Shown in pieces: positions 1-7,983 of a stretch of 41,406 nucleotides of DNA. The notes under the pieces are model-generated. The model saw nothing but the letters and a program-made list of their open reading frames with translations, was not told the DNA's origin and ran no database searches. The stretch comes from Nitrospira sp. (GTDB taxonomy: Bacteria > Nitrospirota > Nitrospiria > Nitrospirales > Nitrospiraceae): positions 1 to 41,406 of the forward strand of contig JALHMZ010000024.1 of NCBI GenBank assembly GCA_022843785.1. The letters run 5' to 3'. Within the stretch, counting starts at the first letter, position 1. Each line of letters opens with the position of its first letter. The translations under genes and the position numbers were made by a program.

Positions 1-307
1 CGACCGGCTTAATCGCCTGCCGCACGGCCCGGCTCCCCTCCGCCCGGATCGCATCGAGCGCCGGAATCAGGGTCGCGTCCCCCTGCTCAATCAACACCGC
101 CGCGGCCGCGGCCCGTACCTCGACCTCCTCACTGGCGATATCGAGGAGGGCTTGGGCGAGGGGAGAGGCCGCGACAACGGAGGGAGTAGAGTCGGAAGTG
201 GTTGCCGGCGTTTGGTCCGCCGCAAACAGTAATCCTTGAGTCGAATTCACCTCGAACTGCACAACCATCGACCACGCGATGGCCAGCACACACAACCCTT
301 TATTCAT
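1..307 (-). CDS. urtB: Urea ABC transporter permease UrtB, N-terminal part (cut by window edge)
   Basis: The reverse strand encodes about 102 residues starting MNKGLCVLAIAWSM, a hydrophobic export signal, followed by an Ala-rich helical stretch (ASEEVEVRAAAAAVLIEQGD) and IPALDAI. UrtB proteins commonly carry such a HEAT-like extracytoplasmic region before the membrane-spanning LivH-type permease domain, which here lies outside the window. It sits 164 bases downstream of urtA on the same strand, the usual urtABCDE order. UrtB forms the inner-membrane channel that imports urea bound by UrtA. The assignment rests on this context and the typical N-terminus, because the permease core is not visible. 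Confidence 0.72.
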   Translation of the reverse strand, partial: MNKGLCVLAIAWSMVVQFEVNSTQGLLFAADQTPATTSDSTPSVVAASPLAQALLDIASEEVEVRAAAAAVLIEQGDATLIPALDAIRAEGSRAVRQAIKPV

Positions 308-386
308 GGGTCCTTTTCTACGATTCCATCGAATGGTACGTTCGCTCAACTCACTTGAACGAGCTTCGCTTGAACCATCCGGATAA

Positions 387-419
387 GGCACTGCCGGCTT
401 ATTTCCCGCCGGCAGTGCC
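387..419 (-). promoter_or_regulatory. Perfect 12-bp hairpin between urtA and urtB
   Basis: GGCACTGCCGGC (387-398) is exactly complementary to GCCGGCAGTGCC (408-419) with a 9-nt loop. It lies just after the urtA stop codon and before urtB and has no T-run on the leftward transcript. In ABC transporter operons such hairpins often protect the binding-protein message or reduce read-through, so that UrtA is made in excess over the membrane subunits. The role is inferred; the structure is seen directly. Confidence 0.6.
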
Positions 420-471
420 ATCATCTGGAAATTCCCCGTTAGAGGGAACGCCACCTACACGGCTCTACATG

Positions 472-1839
472 CTACTTCGTATAGGTCCCCTGGTGATCGA
501 TCCAGTCACAACCCTTTTCCGGGTTGGTGAATTCACTCCAAGGTTCCGGCTTGACCAATCCCTTCGAGCGCCAGACCGTTTTGAGCTGGCCGTCTTTCAG
601 AATTTCTCCGATCAGCACCGGCTTATGGGTGTGCTGATTGCGCTCGTCCATCATGATCGTGCCGCCCGGCGCCAGGAATTTCTGGCCGTACACCGCCTTG
701 CGGACCTTATCCACTTCGATCGAGCCGGCTTTCTCAACCGCCTGTTTCCAGACGTATACACCGAAGTACGCGGCTTCAATCGGATCGTCCGTGACCCGGT
801 TTTCACCGTCCGGCAAGTTATTGCGCTTACAGTACGCCTTGAAATTCGCCACGAACTTCTTGTTCTGCGGCGTATCGACGCTCTGGTAGTAGTTCCATGC
901 AGCCAAGTGTCCGACCAGGGCGCTGGTATCCATGCCGCGCAACTCGTCTTCGGCCACGCTGAAGGCCATAATCGGCGCATCTTCTGCGCGCAGACCCTGG
1001 TTGCCGAATTCCTTGTAGAACGGCACGTTACTGTCGCCATTGATCGTACTGATCACGGCAGCGCCGCCGCCGGCCGCAAACTTTTTGACCTTGCCGACGA
1101 TCGTTTGATAGTCCTGATGGTGGAACGGTGTGTATTCTTCCGCGATGTTGGCGGCAGGCACGCCCTTCGCCAACAACATGGCGCGGAGGATCTTGTTCGT
1201 CGTGCGGGGATACACGTAGTCGGTGCCCAGGAGATAGAACTTCTTGTAGTTCCCGCCTTCAGGGCTCATCAGGTATTCCACCGCCGGCTGGGCCTGCTGA
1301 TTGACGGCCGCCCCGGTGTAGAACACGTTCTTGGAGCACTCTTCTCCTTCGTACTGCACCGGATAGAACAACATCCCGTTGTTCTTTTCGAATACCGGCA
1401 ACACCGACTTCCGGCTGACAGAGGTCCAACAGCCGAATGTGACAGACACTTTGTCTTGAAGCAGCAGCTGTTTCGCTTTTTCAGCGAACAGGTCCCAGTT
1501 CGAAGCCGGATCGACGACGACCGGTTCGATCTGCCTGCCCATCACACCGCCTGCTTTGTTGATTTCTTCGACTGCCATCAACACGACATCACGCAGCGAG
1601 ACTTCGCTGATGGCCATCGTGCCGCTGAGGGAGTGCAATATGCCGATCTTAATGGGAGGGCCGCCTGCGGCGTAGGAGAGGGCATAGTGACCAAGATTGC
1701 CTAAGAGTGCGGCAACCCCGACACCTGCGGCAACTCGACCGGTCTGGCCGAGAAACTCTCTTCTGGAGGATCCGATCGCTTCGGGAACAGCTGCATCGTC
1801 CTGAACCCGGTCTGTTTCCTGTGGCGCTTTCTTTTCCAT
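472..1839 (-). CDS. urtA: Urea ABC transporter substrate-binding protein UrtA
   Basis: Periplasmic receptor of the high-affinity urea (short-chain amide) importer UrtABCDE. The roughly 455-residue protein carries a Tat-type signal (SRREFLGQTG, then a hydrophobic stretch), followed by the type I periplasmic-binding fold beginning IKIGILHSLSGTMAISE, with the typical UrtA segments FGCWTSVSRKSVLPVFE, LFYPVQYEGEECS and TINGDSNVPFYKEF. The length fits the family once the leader is counted. I chose the ATG at 1839 because an AAAGGAG ribosome site (1854-1848) lies 8 nt upstream; an ATG at 1845 and a GTG at 1848 would be too close to it. urtB follows on the same strand. In nitrite oxidisers urea uptake supplies nitrogen via urease. 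Confidence 0.95.
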   Translation of the reverse strand: MEKKAPQETDRVQDDAAVPEAIGSSRREFLGQTGRVAAGVGVAALLGNLGHYALSYAAGGPPIKIGILHSLSGTMAISEVSLRDVVLMAVEEINKAGGVMGRQIEPVVVDPASNWDLFAEKAKQLLLQDKVSVTFGCWTSVSRKSVLPVFEKNNGMLFYPVQYEGEECSKNVFYTGAAVNQQAQPAVEYLMSPEGGNYKKFYLLGTDYVYPRTTNKILRAMLLAKGVPAANIAEEYTPFHHQDYQTIVGKVKKFAAGGGAAVISTINGDSNVPFYKEFGNQGLRAEDAPIMAFSVAEDELRGMDTSALVGHLAAWNYYQSVDTPQNKKFVANFKAYCKRNNLPDGENRVTDDPIEAAYFGVYVWKQAVEKAGSIEVDKVRKAVYGQKFLAPGGTIMMDERNQHTHKPVLIGEILKDGQLKTVWRSKGLVKPEPWSEFTNPEKGCDWIDHQGTYTK

Positions 1840-2351
1840 CTGCATCACTCCTTTCGGTTGCTGTGAGTGGCGAACTTCCAGTCGATGCGTACGGCCTATG
1901 AAATTGTGCCAACACGGTACCAGTCTGAGCTCGATCTTGAATCGGCCCCGGCTGCTGTGACGATGCTGAACGGCTCAATTAGAGCCCACTCCCCTCCTTT
2001 CCAGACAAGTCAAAGGCTCCATCGAGCGATTGCGAATACCTTCTCCAGCCTGTCCCATCATGACTCCACGAGCAGAAGAACTGAGAGCGCCCGTATCACT
2101 GTTTTCTACTTTTCTTATCAGCACATGCGCGGATCTGGTCCGGTTGATCCGGCCAACTCACCTACAAAGTTCTATACGCAAGACCTTATAGTCCTTCATC
2201 ATAATAGTGTCAATCCTTTTGTCTGGGAGTTCAAGCAGTTGCATCGACGGAGTGTTCGGATGTCGATGAACAATTCACAATGACGCGGCAGATCGAATGC
2301 GGTGTAAATCATTCTGTCCATATTTTCGCCGCAACCATCTCATAAAGATCG
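1840..2351. other. Divergent intergenic region upstream of urtA
   Basis: This part of the roughly 700-base gap between urtA (leftward) and the lipoprotein gene at 2539 (rightward) shows no convincing gene. It should contain the urtA promoter. I looked for a sigma-54 -24/-12 element reading toward urtA and found no good match; the best partial one, near 1902-1915, lacks the GC at -12. No NtrC-like palindrome was seen. Confidence 0.5.
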
Positions 2352-2432
2352 ACGGAGGCCTATCAGGAAAACCCTGAAAGGGACGCGGGAAACCACTGAG
2401 GAAGGTCAGCAGGACTGAAAATTCCCTCAGTG
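2352..2432 (+). ncRNA. Candidate structured RNA, GEMM (c-di-GMP-I) riboswitch-like
   Basis: The segment reads GGAAAACCCUGAAAGGGACGC at its core. This resembles the GEMM pattern of AAACC, a GAAA-containing hairpin and GGGACGC. A compact three-way fold can be drawn: UCAG (2363-2366) with CUGA (2415-2418); ACCC..GGG (2371-2382); CUGA-GGAAGG-UCAG (2396-2409). A competing stem pairs CACTGAGG (2394-2401) with CCTCAGTG (2425-2432), as expected of an expression platform. The second hairpin is shorter than usual, and AAAGCC after GACGC is replaced by GGGAAACC, so this is a divergent candidate. Downstream is a lipoprotein gene. Confidence 0.35.
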
Positions 2433-2470
2433 CGCATTGGTTCCTCAAGAAAAATCCCGGCCGCCGCCTT

Positions 2471-2498
2471 TTGTTTTAACAACTATTCCTGCTAGACT
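2471..2498 (+). promoter_or_regulatory. Possible sigma-70-type promoter before the 2539 lipoprotein gene
   Basis: TTGTTT (2471-2476) and TAGACT (2493-2498) are 16 nt apart, about 40 nt before the start codon. The match is moderate. If this is the only promoter, the structured segment at 2352-2432 would lie outside the mRNA leader. Confidence 0.28.
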
Positions 2499-2538
2499 AA
2501 CCCGATTTGTCATGTGTTCTTTGTGAGAGACTATCGCT

Positions 2539-3459
2539 ATGAATCCTGCACTGCCATCGCTGTTTCACATGCCTTACCGTGGCCGCCACCTGTTGATGGG
2601 ATGTCTGGGCTTCCTTTTGGCCGGCTGTATCAGCCCGCAGATTCCTGTCACGACCATTCACCAAGACTCTCGAAGCGCCGTCTTTATCGAAACGGTGCCG
2701 GATAAGTCATTTCGCGCGGCGCATCCCATTAAATTAGATGAACCGACCCTGGCAGACGTGTTACGGGGCGTGCATACCAAAGAAAAAACCGACATGCTCC
2801 TGCTGATCGGCAAAGCACTCCGCACCACCGATCTGAGCGACGCCCGCACTTTTTTTGAAGACGACATCGAGATCCTGGTACCGCACCTCACCACAGCGCT
2901 GGCGCAAGCGACGCCGAATCAACGGATTGGATTCCGCCTGTCACACACACCGGCAGTTCCGGTCCAGTCGAAAAACGGCGGTCCGAACCTTGAAGTTACG
3001 GCCGGGTACCTCTTCGCAGACGGCCTCTCGCTTCATCTCACGTTGACCCAGTATCGCCATGTGCCCGGCAAGGTTGAAACGAGCAAAAAGGAACCGCGTC
3101 CGCTGCCGGACCCGGACGGCCTGCGGGATCGCGAAATCAAATTCATCCCGGAAGCCGCGATACGCCAGGATGCCGACAATGAATCGAGCTGGTTCAGCGG
3201 ACCCACCGACCGCACGCTGGTCATCGATTATCAGCTGCTGACCAAACTGCTGGCCATGCCGCCGGAGCCTCCGCGCCCTGCGTTGTCTCCAACCGGACGG
3301 CCGGTTCCATCGGCGTCAACGCCCCCGGTCCAATCCTATCAACCGGCGCCGGCCGCAAGCGATGCCGAGCTGCGCGCGTTCAGAGAAGAACTGAAAGCGA
3401 TGCAGAAGAAGCTGGCCGAGCAGAACGCCGAATTGGAACGGCTGAAAAGATCAAAATAA
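2539..3459 (+). CDS. Unknown lipoprotein with C-terminal coiled coil
   Basis: A 306-residue protein I cannot assign to a named family. It has a signal with a lipobox ending LLAGC (Cys30), so it is probably a lipid-anchored envelope protein. The middle part (about 60-230) is mixed alpha/beta with no motif I recognise. A Pro-rich linker (about 235-275) leads to a charged helical end (AFREELKAMQKKLAEQNAEL) predicted to form a coiled coil. The start at 2539 has only a weak ribosome site; the Met at residue 11 would also leave a full signal peptide. A short GC hairpin follows the stop. The candidate GEMM-like RNA lies upstream, hinting at c-di-GMP control. Confidence 0.8.
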   Translation: MNPALPSLFHMPYRGRHLLMGCLGFLLAGCISPQIPVTTIHQDSRSAVFIETVPDKSFRAAHPIKLDEPTLADVLRGVHTKEKTDMLLLIGKALRTTDLSDARTFFEDDIEILVPHLTTALAQATPNQRIGFRLSHTPAVPVQSKNGGPNLEVTAGYLFADGLSLHLTLTQYRHVPGKVETSKKEPRPLPDPDGLRDREIKFIPEAAIRQDADNESSWFSGPTDRTLVIDYQLLTKLLAMPPEPPRPALSPTGRPVPSASTPPVQSYQPAPAASDAELRAFREELKAMQKKLAEQNAELERLKRSK

Positions 3460-3477
3460 CCAGGCGCTCCCGCCTGG
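3460..3477 (+). terminator. Short GC hairpin after the lipoprotein gene
   Basis: CCAGGCG (3460-3466) pairs with CGCCTGG (3471-3477) around a 4-nt loop, starting right after the stop codon. There is no T-run, so it is at best a weak terminator or an mRNA end stabiliser. Confidence 0.3.
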
Positions 3478-3732
3478 CCCGGACCGCACCACCACATCGT
3501 TCTGGTTGCACTCGATACTCGACCTGTCTATACACTCCCGCTCTCCCATCGTTTCCCTATTGCACTACAGAACTGTCCTCATTTCCCTACAGACAATATG
3601 TATGGAGTCGCCATCCGGCATCTTCACAGATGACTAAAACTACTACGTATTCCCCATATCAGTAGAAGGCATGGGTGTTGCTTATTCTTGGCTATCTCGA
3701 CAACACCTTTCACGCAAGGGGAGGCTGCCGCC

Positions 3733-4194
3733 GTGTGGGACAATAAAAAGCGAGCCGAGCACCATACCGACAATGACGCGTTCACGATTCTCGGAAGGGA
3801 CGTCCGATTCAAGGGCGTCGTCCACTTCGAAGGCACCGTCCAGCTTGATAGCTGCTTTGAAGGTGAAATTCACACAACGGGCACCATTGTCGTGGGGGAA
3901 CATGCCGTCATTCGAGGCACAATCACCGCCGGCACATTGATCACCAGCGGAAAAATCCAGGGAAATGTCGCAGCCAGCGGCAAGGTACAGCTCCTCAAGC
4001 CGGCCGTCCTCATCGGCGACGTACAGACTCCGTCGTTTTCGATGGAAGAAGGGGTCTACTTCAAAGGATTCACGAATATGGGCGCCCATCCGGTGGTTGA
4101 GGAATTCCCGCAATCCCCCCTGGTGTTGACCGACGTGACCCCGCACCTGAATGGAGCCCGTCCCGTGCTCATCGAAAGCGACCGGGGGCACTGA
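3733..4194 (+). CDS. Bactofilin family cytoskeletal protein
   Basis: Bactofilins (DUF583) polymerise without nucleotide into filaments that scaffold envelope processes such as cell-shape control, stalk growth or polar placement of motility proteins. The protein (about 153 aa) shows the right-handed beta-helix pattern of short repeats with regularly spaced Val/Ile and Gly: FKGVVHFEGTVQLDSCFEG, GTIVVGEHAVIRGTITA, GKIQGNVAASGKVQL. The GTG at 3733 is chosen because AAGGGGAGG (3716-3724) lies 8 nt before it; an in-frame TTG at 3688 would put that site inside the gene. The C-terminus (about 115-153) is Pro-rich and probably unstructured. The client is unknown; pilus and PilZ genes lie elsewhere in the window. 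Confidence 0.88.
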   Translation: MWDNKKRAEHHTDNDAFTILGRDVRFKGVVHFEGTVQLDSCFEGEIHTTGTIVVGEHAVIRGTITAGTLITSGKIQGNVAASGKVQLLKPAVLIGDVQTPSFSMEEGVYFKGFTNMGAHPVVEEFPQSPLVLTDVTPHLNGARPVLIESDRGH

Positions 4195-4462
4195 CGCGCG
4201 CTCAATCGCCGGGGATGCCCCTCACGACCGGCTACCAAAACGGCGTATGAACCGTGCTGCCATACAGTCCTTCCCTACAGCCACGGCACTGCAATATTCC
4301 GCTCGCTGTCTACCTGACCAGAGCGGTAGGCTTTCCCACACATCGGGCTCACATCTGTGCGAGGGACCTCACGACTATCCTCAATCCCTCGCTCACCGCC
4401 GACACACCATCTGCCAATCAGTCCCGGCAAGAGAGAGGGTCGCATAACCCTGAACGGACGCA
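4195..4462. other. Intergenic, no gene seen
   Basis: Between the bactofilin gene and the conserved element at 4463 I see no convincing reading frame or RNA gene. Confidence 0.45.
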
Positions 4463-4555
4463 TGTCAAAACGGACTTCTGCTTCGGGGGGATGTTATTAG
4501 GATTGCGTCTGTGCTACCTTCCCGCCGCGCAGCCGTACGTACTTTTCCGCTGAAG
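4463..4555 (+). repeat. Conserved intergenic element, copy A (possible 5' RNA or promoter module)
   Basis: This roughly 90-nt stretch aligns with 11290-11375, with one gap and about 70 percent identity in the first half, and an exact shared block TGCTACCTTCCCGCCGC. The sequences flanking the block differ between copies but can pair in each: CTGTGC..GCGCAG here, GTTTGT..ACAAAC in copy B. That is the signature of a hairpin with a conserved loop. It precedes the di-heme protein gene, with an R1 repeat inserted between. The function is unknown. Confidence 0.5.
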
Positions 4556-4733
4556 ATGATCACGCGCAATAGACTTACAGGGAAGGCTACAACTACAATA
4601 CCGACCTCAACAACACCGAACAGCATTGGGCTGAGCATCGATTCCTTACGGCACCAGCACGCTATTGACAAACTATCTGGAACGTAGTGCTCTGCATGAG
4701 AGTCTAGTGACTGCAATGATCATCGGATGTCCC

Positions 4734-4859
4734 GCAGGATGGTCAAAAAGGCCGTCCAGCGAGGCCGCAGCGAGCGAAGGGGCGAATCGTACTCCGCGCC
4801 GTACGTTGAGCCTCTGAGCGATGCGAGAACAAAGCTGGCGGACTTTTTCAACATCCTGC
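4734..4859 (-). repeat. R1 repeat, full copy (MITE-like)
   Basis: A 126-bp element with imperfect inverted ends about 26 bp long: GCAGGATGGTCAAAAAGGCC at the left and, read on the other strand, GCAGGATGTTGAAAAAGTCC at the right. A related copy in the opposite orientation starts at 26660, and an internally deleted one is at 21674. No transposase is encoded, as expected of a MITE. It is open in frame with the di-heme gene downstream, so an automatic call would wrongly extend that protein into the repeat. Confidence 0.75.
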
Positions 4860-4876
4860 TAGTTATGGAGAGAATG

Positions 4877-6529
4877 ATGAAACAATTCGCGCTGACATTG
4901 GGCATGCTCCTCATGCTGACCGGCTGCACGACGACGTCATGCCTCACGAATCTCCAACCTTGGCCGGATCCGAGTGGAACACACATCAACCTCCAGCAAT
5001 GCTGGGACAAGTCCGACCAGGTCCGGTTCTATACCACCAATCAAGGCGGTCAAATTGCTCCATACGATCTCATCAAGTATTTAGAAATGCCTCAGTCGAC
5101 CGACCCCTTCTTTTCCCGCAACAATTTTGAGAAATGGCGATTCTTGCCGTTGGAACAGACGGACAGGGATCAGGATTCTGATGTCGACAAGGATGTCCAG
5201 GACTGGCCCTTGGGATTCGCCATCAACGACATCTCGTCAGGGAAAGAGGCGTGGCGTGGCAAATGGCTTGGCATGAATTGCGCGGCATGTCATTCCACCA
5301 GGATCGAGTATCAAACGAAGAAGGTCCGTGTCGATGGCGCGCCGACGATGGCCGACGTCACCCAATTTCTCTGGGACCTTCGAGTCGCGCTCAGAGCCAC
5401 CTATGAAGACGGACTCAAGAACGGGGACAAGTTCAAACGGTACGCCAAACACTTTCCTGAGGAATGGGATAAGGCTCTGCTCGAACGGTTGGGACATGTC
5501 GTGACCGAACGCGATACGTGGCATGACCGCAACGATCCCCCGACCCCTCCCGGTTTTGCGCGATTGGATGCCGTCGGGCTGATCTTCAATCAGCTCATTT
5601 ACATGTCAGGCAGTCAGCCGGTCGATGGCTTCAAAACCGATGCCCCGGTCAGCTTTCCGTTTCTGTGGGACACGTCCCACCACAATCAAACGCAATGGAA
5701 CGGCGTGGCGCCGGCGATTCCGATGGTGCGCAACGCAGTCCAAGGCATCGGCGCATTTGCAAAATTTGACCCCCATGCCAGCGGGTTCCAGGATCCGAGC
5801 ACCATTCCGTTGAGCAATCAGCGCACGTTACAGGCACTCGTGACCAAACTTCGATCTCCTGCATGGCCACGGGATATTCTTGGACCGATCGATCAGAAGA
5901 AAGCGGAGCTGGGGCGCGTGGTCTTCGAAAAGAAATGCGAAAGCTGCCATGCAACTCAAAAAAGAGAAGAGCCGCTCAGAAGAATCACGATGACAATGAC
6001 CCCGGTCGAGGAACTCAAGACCGACCGGAACATGGTGGCCAATGCCGATCATCGCCGGCTACGGAAGCCGGACGGCACGGTAGAGTTAGTCGCCGTCGCC
6101 TCCGGTCCCGCCGTCAACCATATCGTGTTCAGTTTGAGCCATATCGGAGATGTCTTTGCATTTGCGGAAGAAGCCATTTCGGCCTTCTGGCACTGGGGAA
6201 AAGATTTCGGCAGGGATGAGACGAAGAAGGATCGATACAAAGGCCGCCCCCTCGATGGAATTTGGGCGACGGCGCCCTATCTGCACAATGGCTCCGTTCC
6301 CAACCTCTATCAGCTCCTCGTGTCCGGGGAACGCAAGCCGTTTTACGTCGGAAGCAGACAGTTCGACCCGAAGCACGTCGGCTTCGACACCGAGGATAAA
6401 AGCGGAACCTGGCTGGACCCCAGTATCCCGGGGAACCTGAACACGGGACATGACAACACGACCTATGGCGGAGCGCTCGATTTGGATACGGAAGTGTGGC
6501 CGCTGATCGAGTACATGAAGACGTTGTGA
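4877..6529 (+). CDS. Di-heme c-type lipoprotein, RoxA/MauG-type peroxidase family
   Basis: About 550 residues. A lipobox (MLTGC, Cys17) follows a short signal, so it is probably an envelope lipoprotein. Two CxxCH haem sites are visible: CAACH at 135-139 and CESCH at 354-358. The C-terminal part has PYLHNGSVPNLYQLL and GYT-like PFYVGSRQFDPKHVGFDTE, a pattern typical of the RoxA (rubber oxygenase) branch of di-haem cytochrome c peroxidases. The family uses one haem for catalysis and one for electron transfer; the substrate here cannot be told. The ATG at 4877 is chosen because GGAG (4867-4870) is 6 nt upstream; upstream in-frame codons belong to repeat R1. A P450 gene follows 130 nt later. Confidence 0.85.
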   Translation: MKQFALTLGMLLMLTGCTTTSCLTNLQPWPDPSGTHINLQQCWDKSDQVRFYTTNQGGQIAPYDLIKYLEMPQSTDPFFSRNNFEKWRFLPLEQTDRDQDSDVDKDVQDWPLGFAINDISSGKEAWRGKWLGMNCAACHSTRIEYQTKKVRVDGAPTMADVTQFLWDLRVALRATYEDGLKNGDKFKRYAKHFPEEWDKALLERLGHVVTERDTWHDRNDPPTPPGFARLDAVGLIFNQLIYMSGSQPVDGFKTDAPVSFPFLWDTSHHNQTQWNGVAPAIPMVRNAVQGIGAFAKFDPHASGFQDPSTIPLSNQRTLQALVTKLRSPAWPRDILGPIDQKKAELGRVVFEKKCESCHATQKREEPLRRITMTMTPVEELKTDRNMVANADHRRLRKPDGTVELVAVASGPAVNHIVFSLSHIGDVFAFAEEAISAFWHWGKDFGRDETKKDRYKGRPLDGIWATAPYLHNGSVPNLYQLLVSGERKPFYVGSRQFDPKHVGFDTEDKSGTWLDPSIPGNLNTGHDNTTYGGALDLDTEVWPLIEYMKTL

Positions 6530-6659
6530 CCGGATCCGCTTCACTCCTTGTTCGGAGAGCGGACAGGCGCATATGCGAGCTTCCTTGTATATTGTCGAAC
6601 GGATGTTTGGACACCGCACAAGGAATACATCACCCTGATGAGACCGGGAAACAGACCGT

Positions 6660-7952
6660 ATGAGCGACATCGGAAGCGCCACAACTCCTGCGCCTGGCAC
6701 GTTCTGCTCACGCTGGATACCGCGTAAGGCTACGCTGGCAGCCTGGCTTACCGGTCCGGTTTTCTTACGCCCGCTTAATGCACTCCTCCGCCGGCTGGCG
6801 CCAATTATTCAGATCGGCCAACTCGTCATCGTGAGCCGCCATGCGGATGTGACCGACGGGCTGGCCCGCGACACAGAATTGACGATCTCGGAAATCAATG
6901 CCGAAAGAACCAACCGTGACAACGGCCCCTTTGTGCTCAGTATGGATCGCTCCCCTCAGCACGACCGTGAAAAGGAACTCCTCAACCGCGTGATGAAACG
7001 GGAAGACGTCGCTCGCATCCGTGAAATTGTCACCGCTCGCGTGCAGGAATGCCTCGATCGAGTCACGCCGCGCGGATGGATGGATGCGGTCGAGGACCTC
7101 ACAGGACGTGTTCCGCTCCAGGTGGTCGGAGAATACTTTGGAGTGCCGGGCCCGGACGATACGGTCATGCGTCGTTGGATGCGCACGCTCTTCCACGATC
7201 TCTTCCTCAACCTGACCGACGATACGGCAGTCGCACGGAAAGCCGTGACCTCGTATGAAGAAATGCGGCCTTACCTGTTGGGGTGGATTGCACGACGCAA
7301 AGCAGAGATCGCGGCCAATCCAGGCCAGGCGAATGACGACGTCTTGGCCCGTATGATTCGATGTCAGGGACTGCCTGGAATGGAGTGGCTGGACGACGAT
7401 TGCATCAGGCGAAACATCTCCGGCTTAATCGTCGGTGCAGTTGATACCACGAGCGCAGCCGCGGCCAAGGTCATCGACCAACTCCTGCGACGGCCGAAAG
7501 AATTAGCCGGGGCAAGACAGGCAGCCGAAACCGGCAACGAGGACACGGTCGCGCGATATGTGTGGGAAGCTTTGCGGTTCAATCCCCACAATCCGATCGT
7601 CATCCGGCATAGCCAGCCTGGAGCCGTGATCGGACAAGGGACATCGCGCCGGCGAACACTCTCGGGAGGGCAGACGGTGTATCTCGGAACATCCTCCGCG
7701 ATGTTCGACCCGGACCTATTCCCCGATCCCGGATCGTTCCGCATTGATCGCGATCCCAGGCAGTATCTTCACTTTAGCGCGGGCCTCCATGCCTGCCAAG
7801 GCCGGTACGTGAGCGGCATTCAAATCCCGTTGATCGTCGCAGGCATGCTCCGGTTAGCCGACGTACGTCGCGCTTCCGGTTGGGACGGCCGCATCGCCTA
7901 TGACGGTCCATTTCCAGACCGGATGATCCTCACGTTTTCGGCACGAACCTGA
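6660..7952 (+). CDS. Cytochrome P450
   Basis: A 430-residue soluble bacterial-type P450 haem-thiolate monooxygenase. The I-helix motif GAVDTTS (about 259-265), the K-helix ExxR (E303-A-L-R306) and the haem loop FSAGLHACQG with the ligand Cys379 are all intact, so the enzyme should be active. The N-terminus has no clear membrane anchor. No ferredoxin or reductase partner is encoded nearby, so electrons must come from elsewhere or the enzyme may work as a peroxygenase. It lies between a di-haem peroxidase-like lipoprotein and an unknown membrane protein, 31 nt from the latter, which suggests a shared oxidative pathway. The substrate is unknown. Confidence 0.93.
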   Translation: MSDIGSATTPAPGTFCSRWIPRKATLAAWLTGPVFLRPLNALLRRLAPIIQIGQLVIVSRHADVTDGLARDTELTISEINAERTNRDNGPFVLSMDRSPQHDREKELLNRVMKREDVARIREIVTARVQECLDRVTPRGWMDAVEDLTGRVPLQVVGEYFGVPGPDDTVMRRWMRTLFHDLFLNLTDDTAVARKAVTSYEEMRPYLLGWIARRKAEIAANPGQANDDVLARMIRCQGLPGMEWLDDDCIRRNISGLIVGAVDTTSAAAAKVIDQLLRRPKELAGARQAAETGNEDTVARYVWEALRFNPHNPIVIRHSQPGAVIGQGTSRRRTLSGGQTVYLGTSSAMFDPDLFPDPGSFRIDRDPRQYLHFSAGLHACQGRYVSGIQIPLIVAGMLRLADVRRASGWDGRIAYDGPFPDRMILTFSART

Positions 7953-7983
7953 CCATGGAGTAAGAACAGAGGAGGCGCCTTCC

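Noticed and set aside
202..1704. Long rightward open frame opposite urtA (500 codons)
   Set aside because: It is a shadow of urtA: the reverse strand gives a clear UrtA protein, while this frame shows no domain and is rich in Arg, His and Val as expected of antisense GC-rich codons.
1896..1920. Sigma-54 promoter for urtA
   Set aside because: TGGCAC is present on the reverse strand but the required GC at -12 spacing is absent.
4727..4876. 50-codon N-terminal extension of the di-haem protein
   Set aside because: The codons lie mostly within repeat R1, and a good ribosome site plus lipoprotein signal start at 4877.
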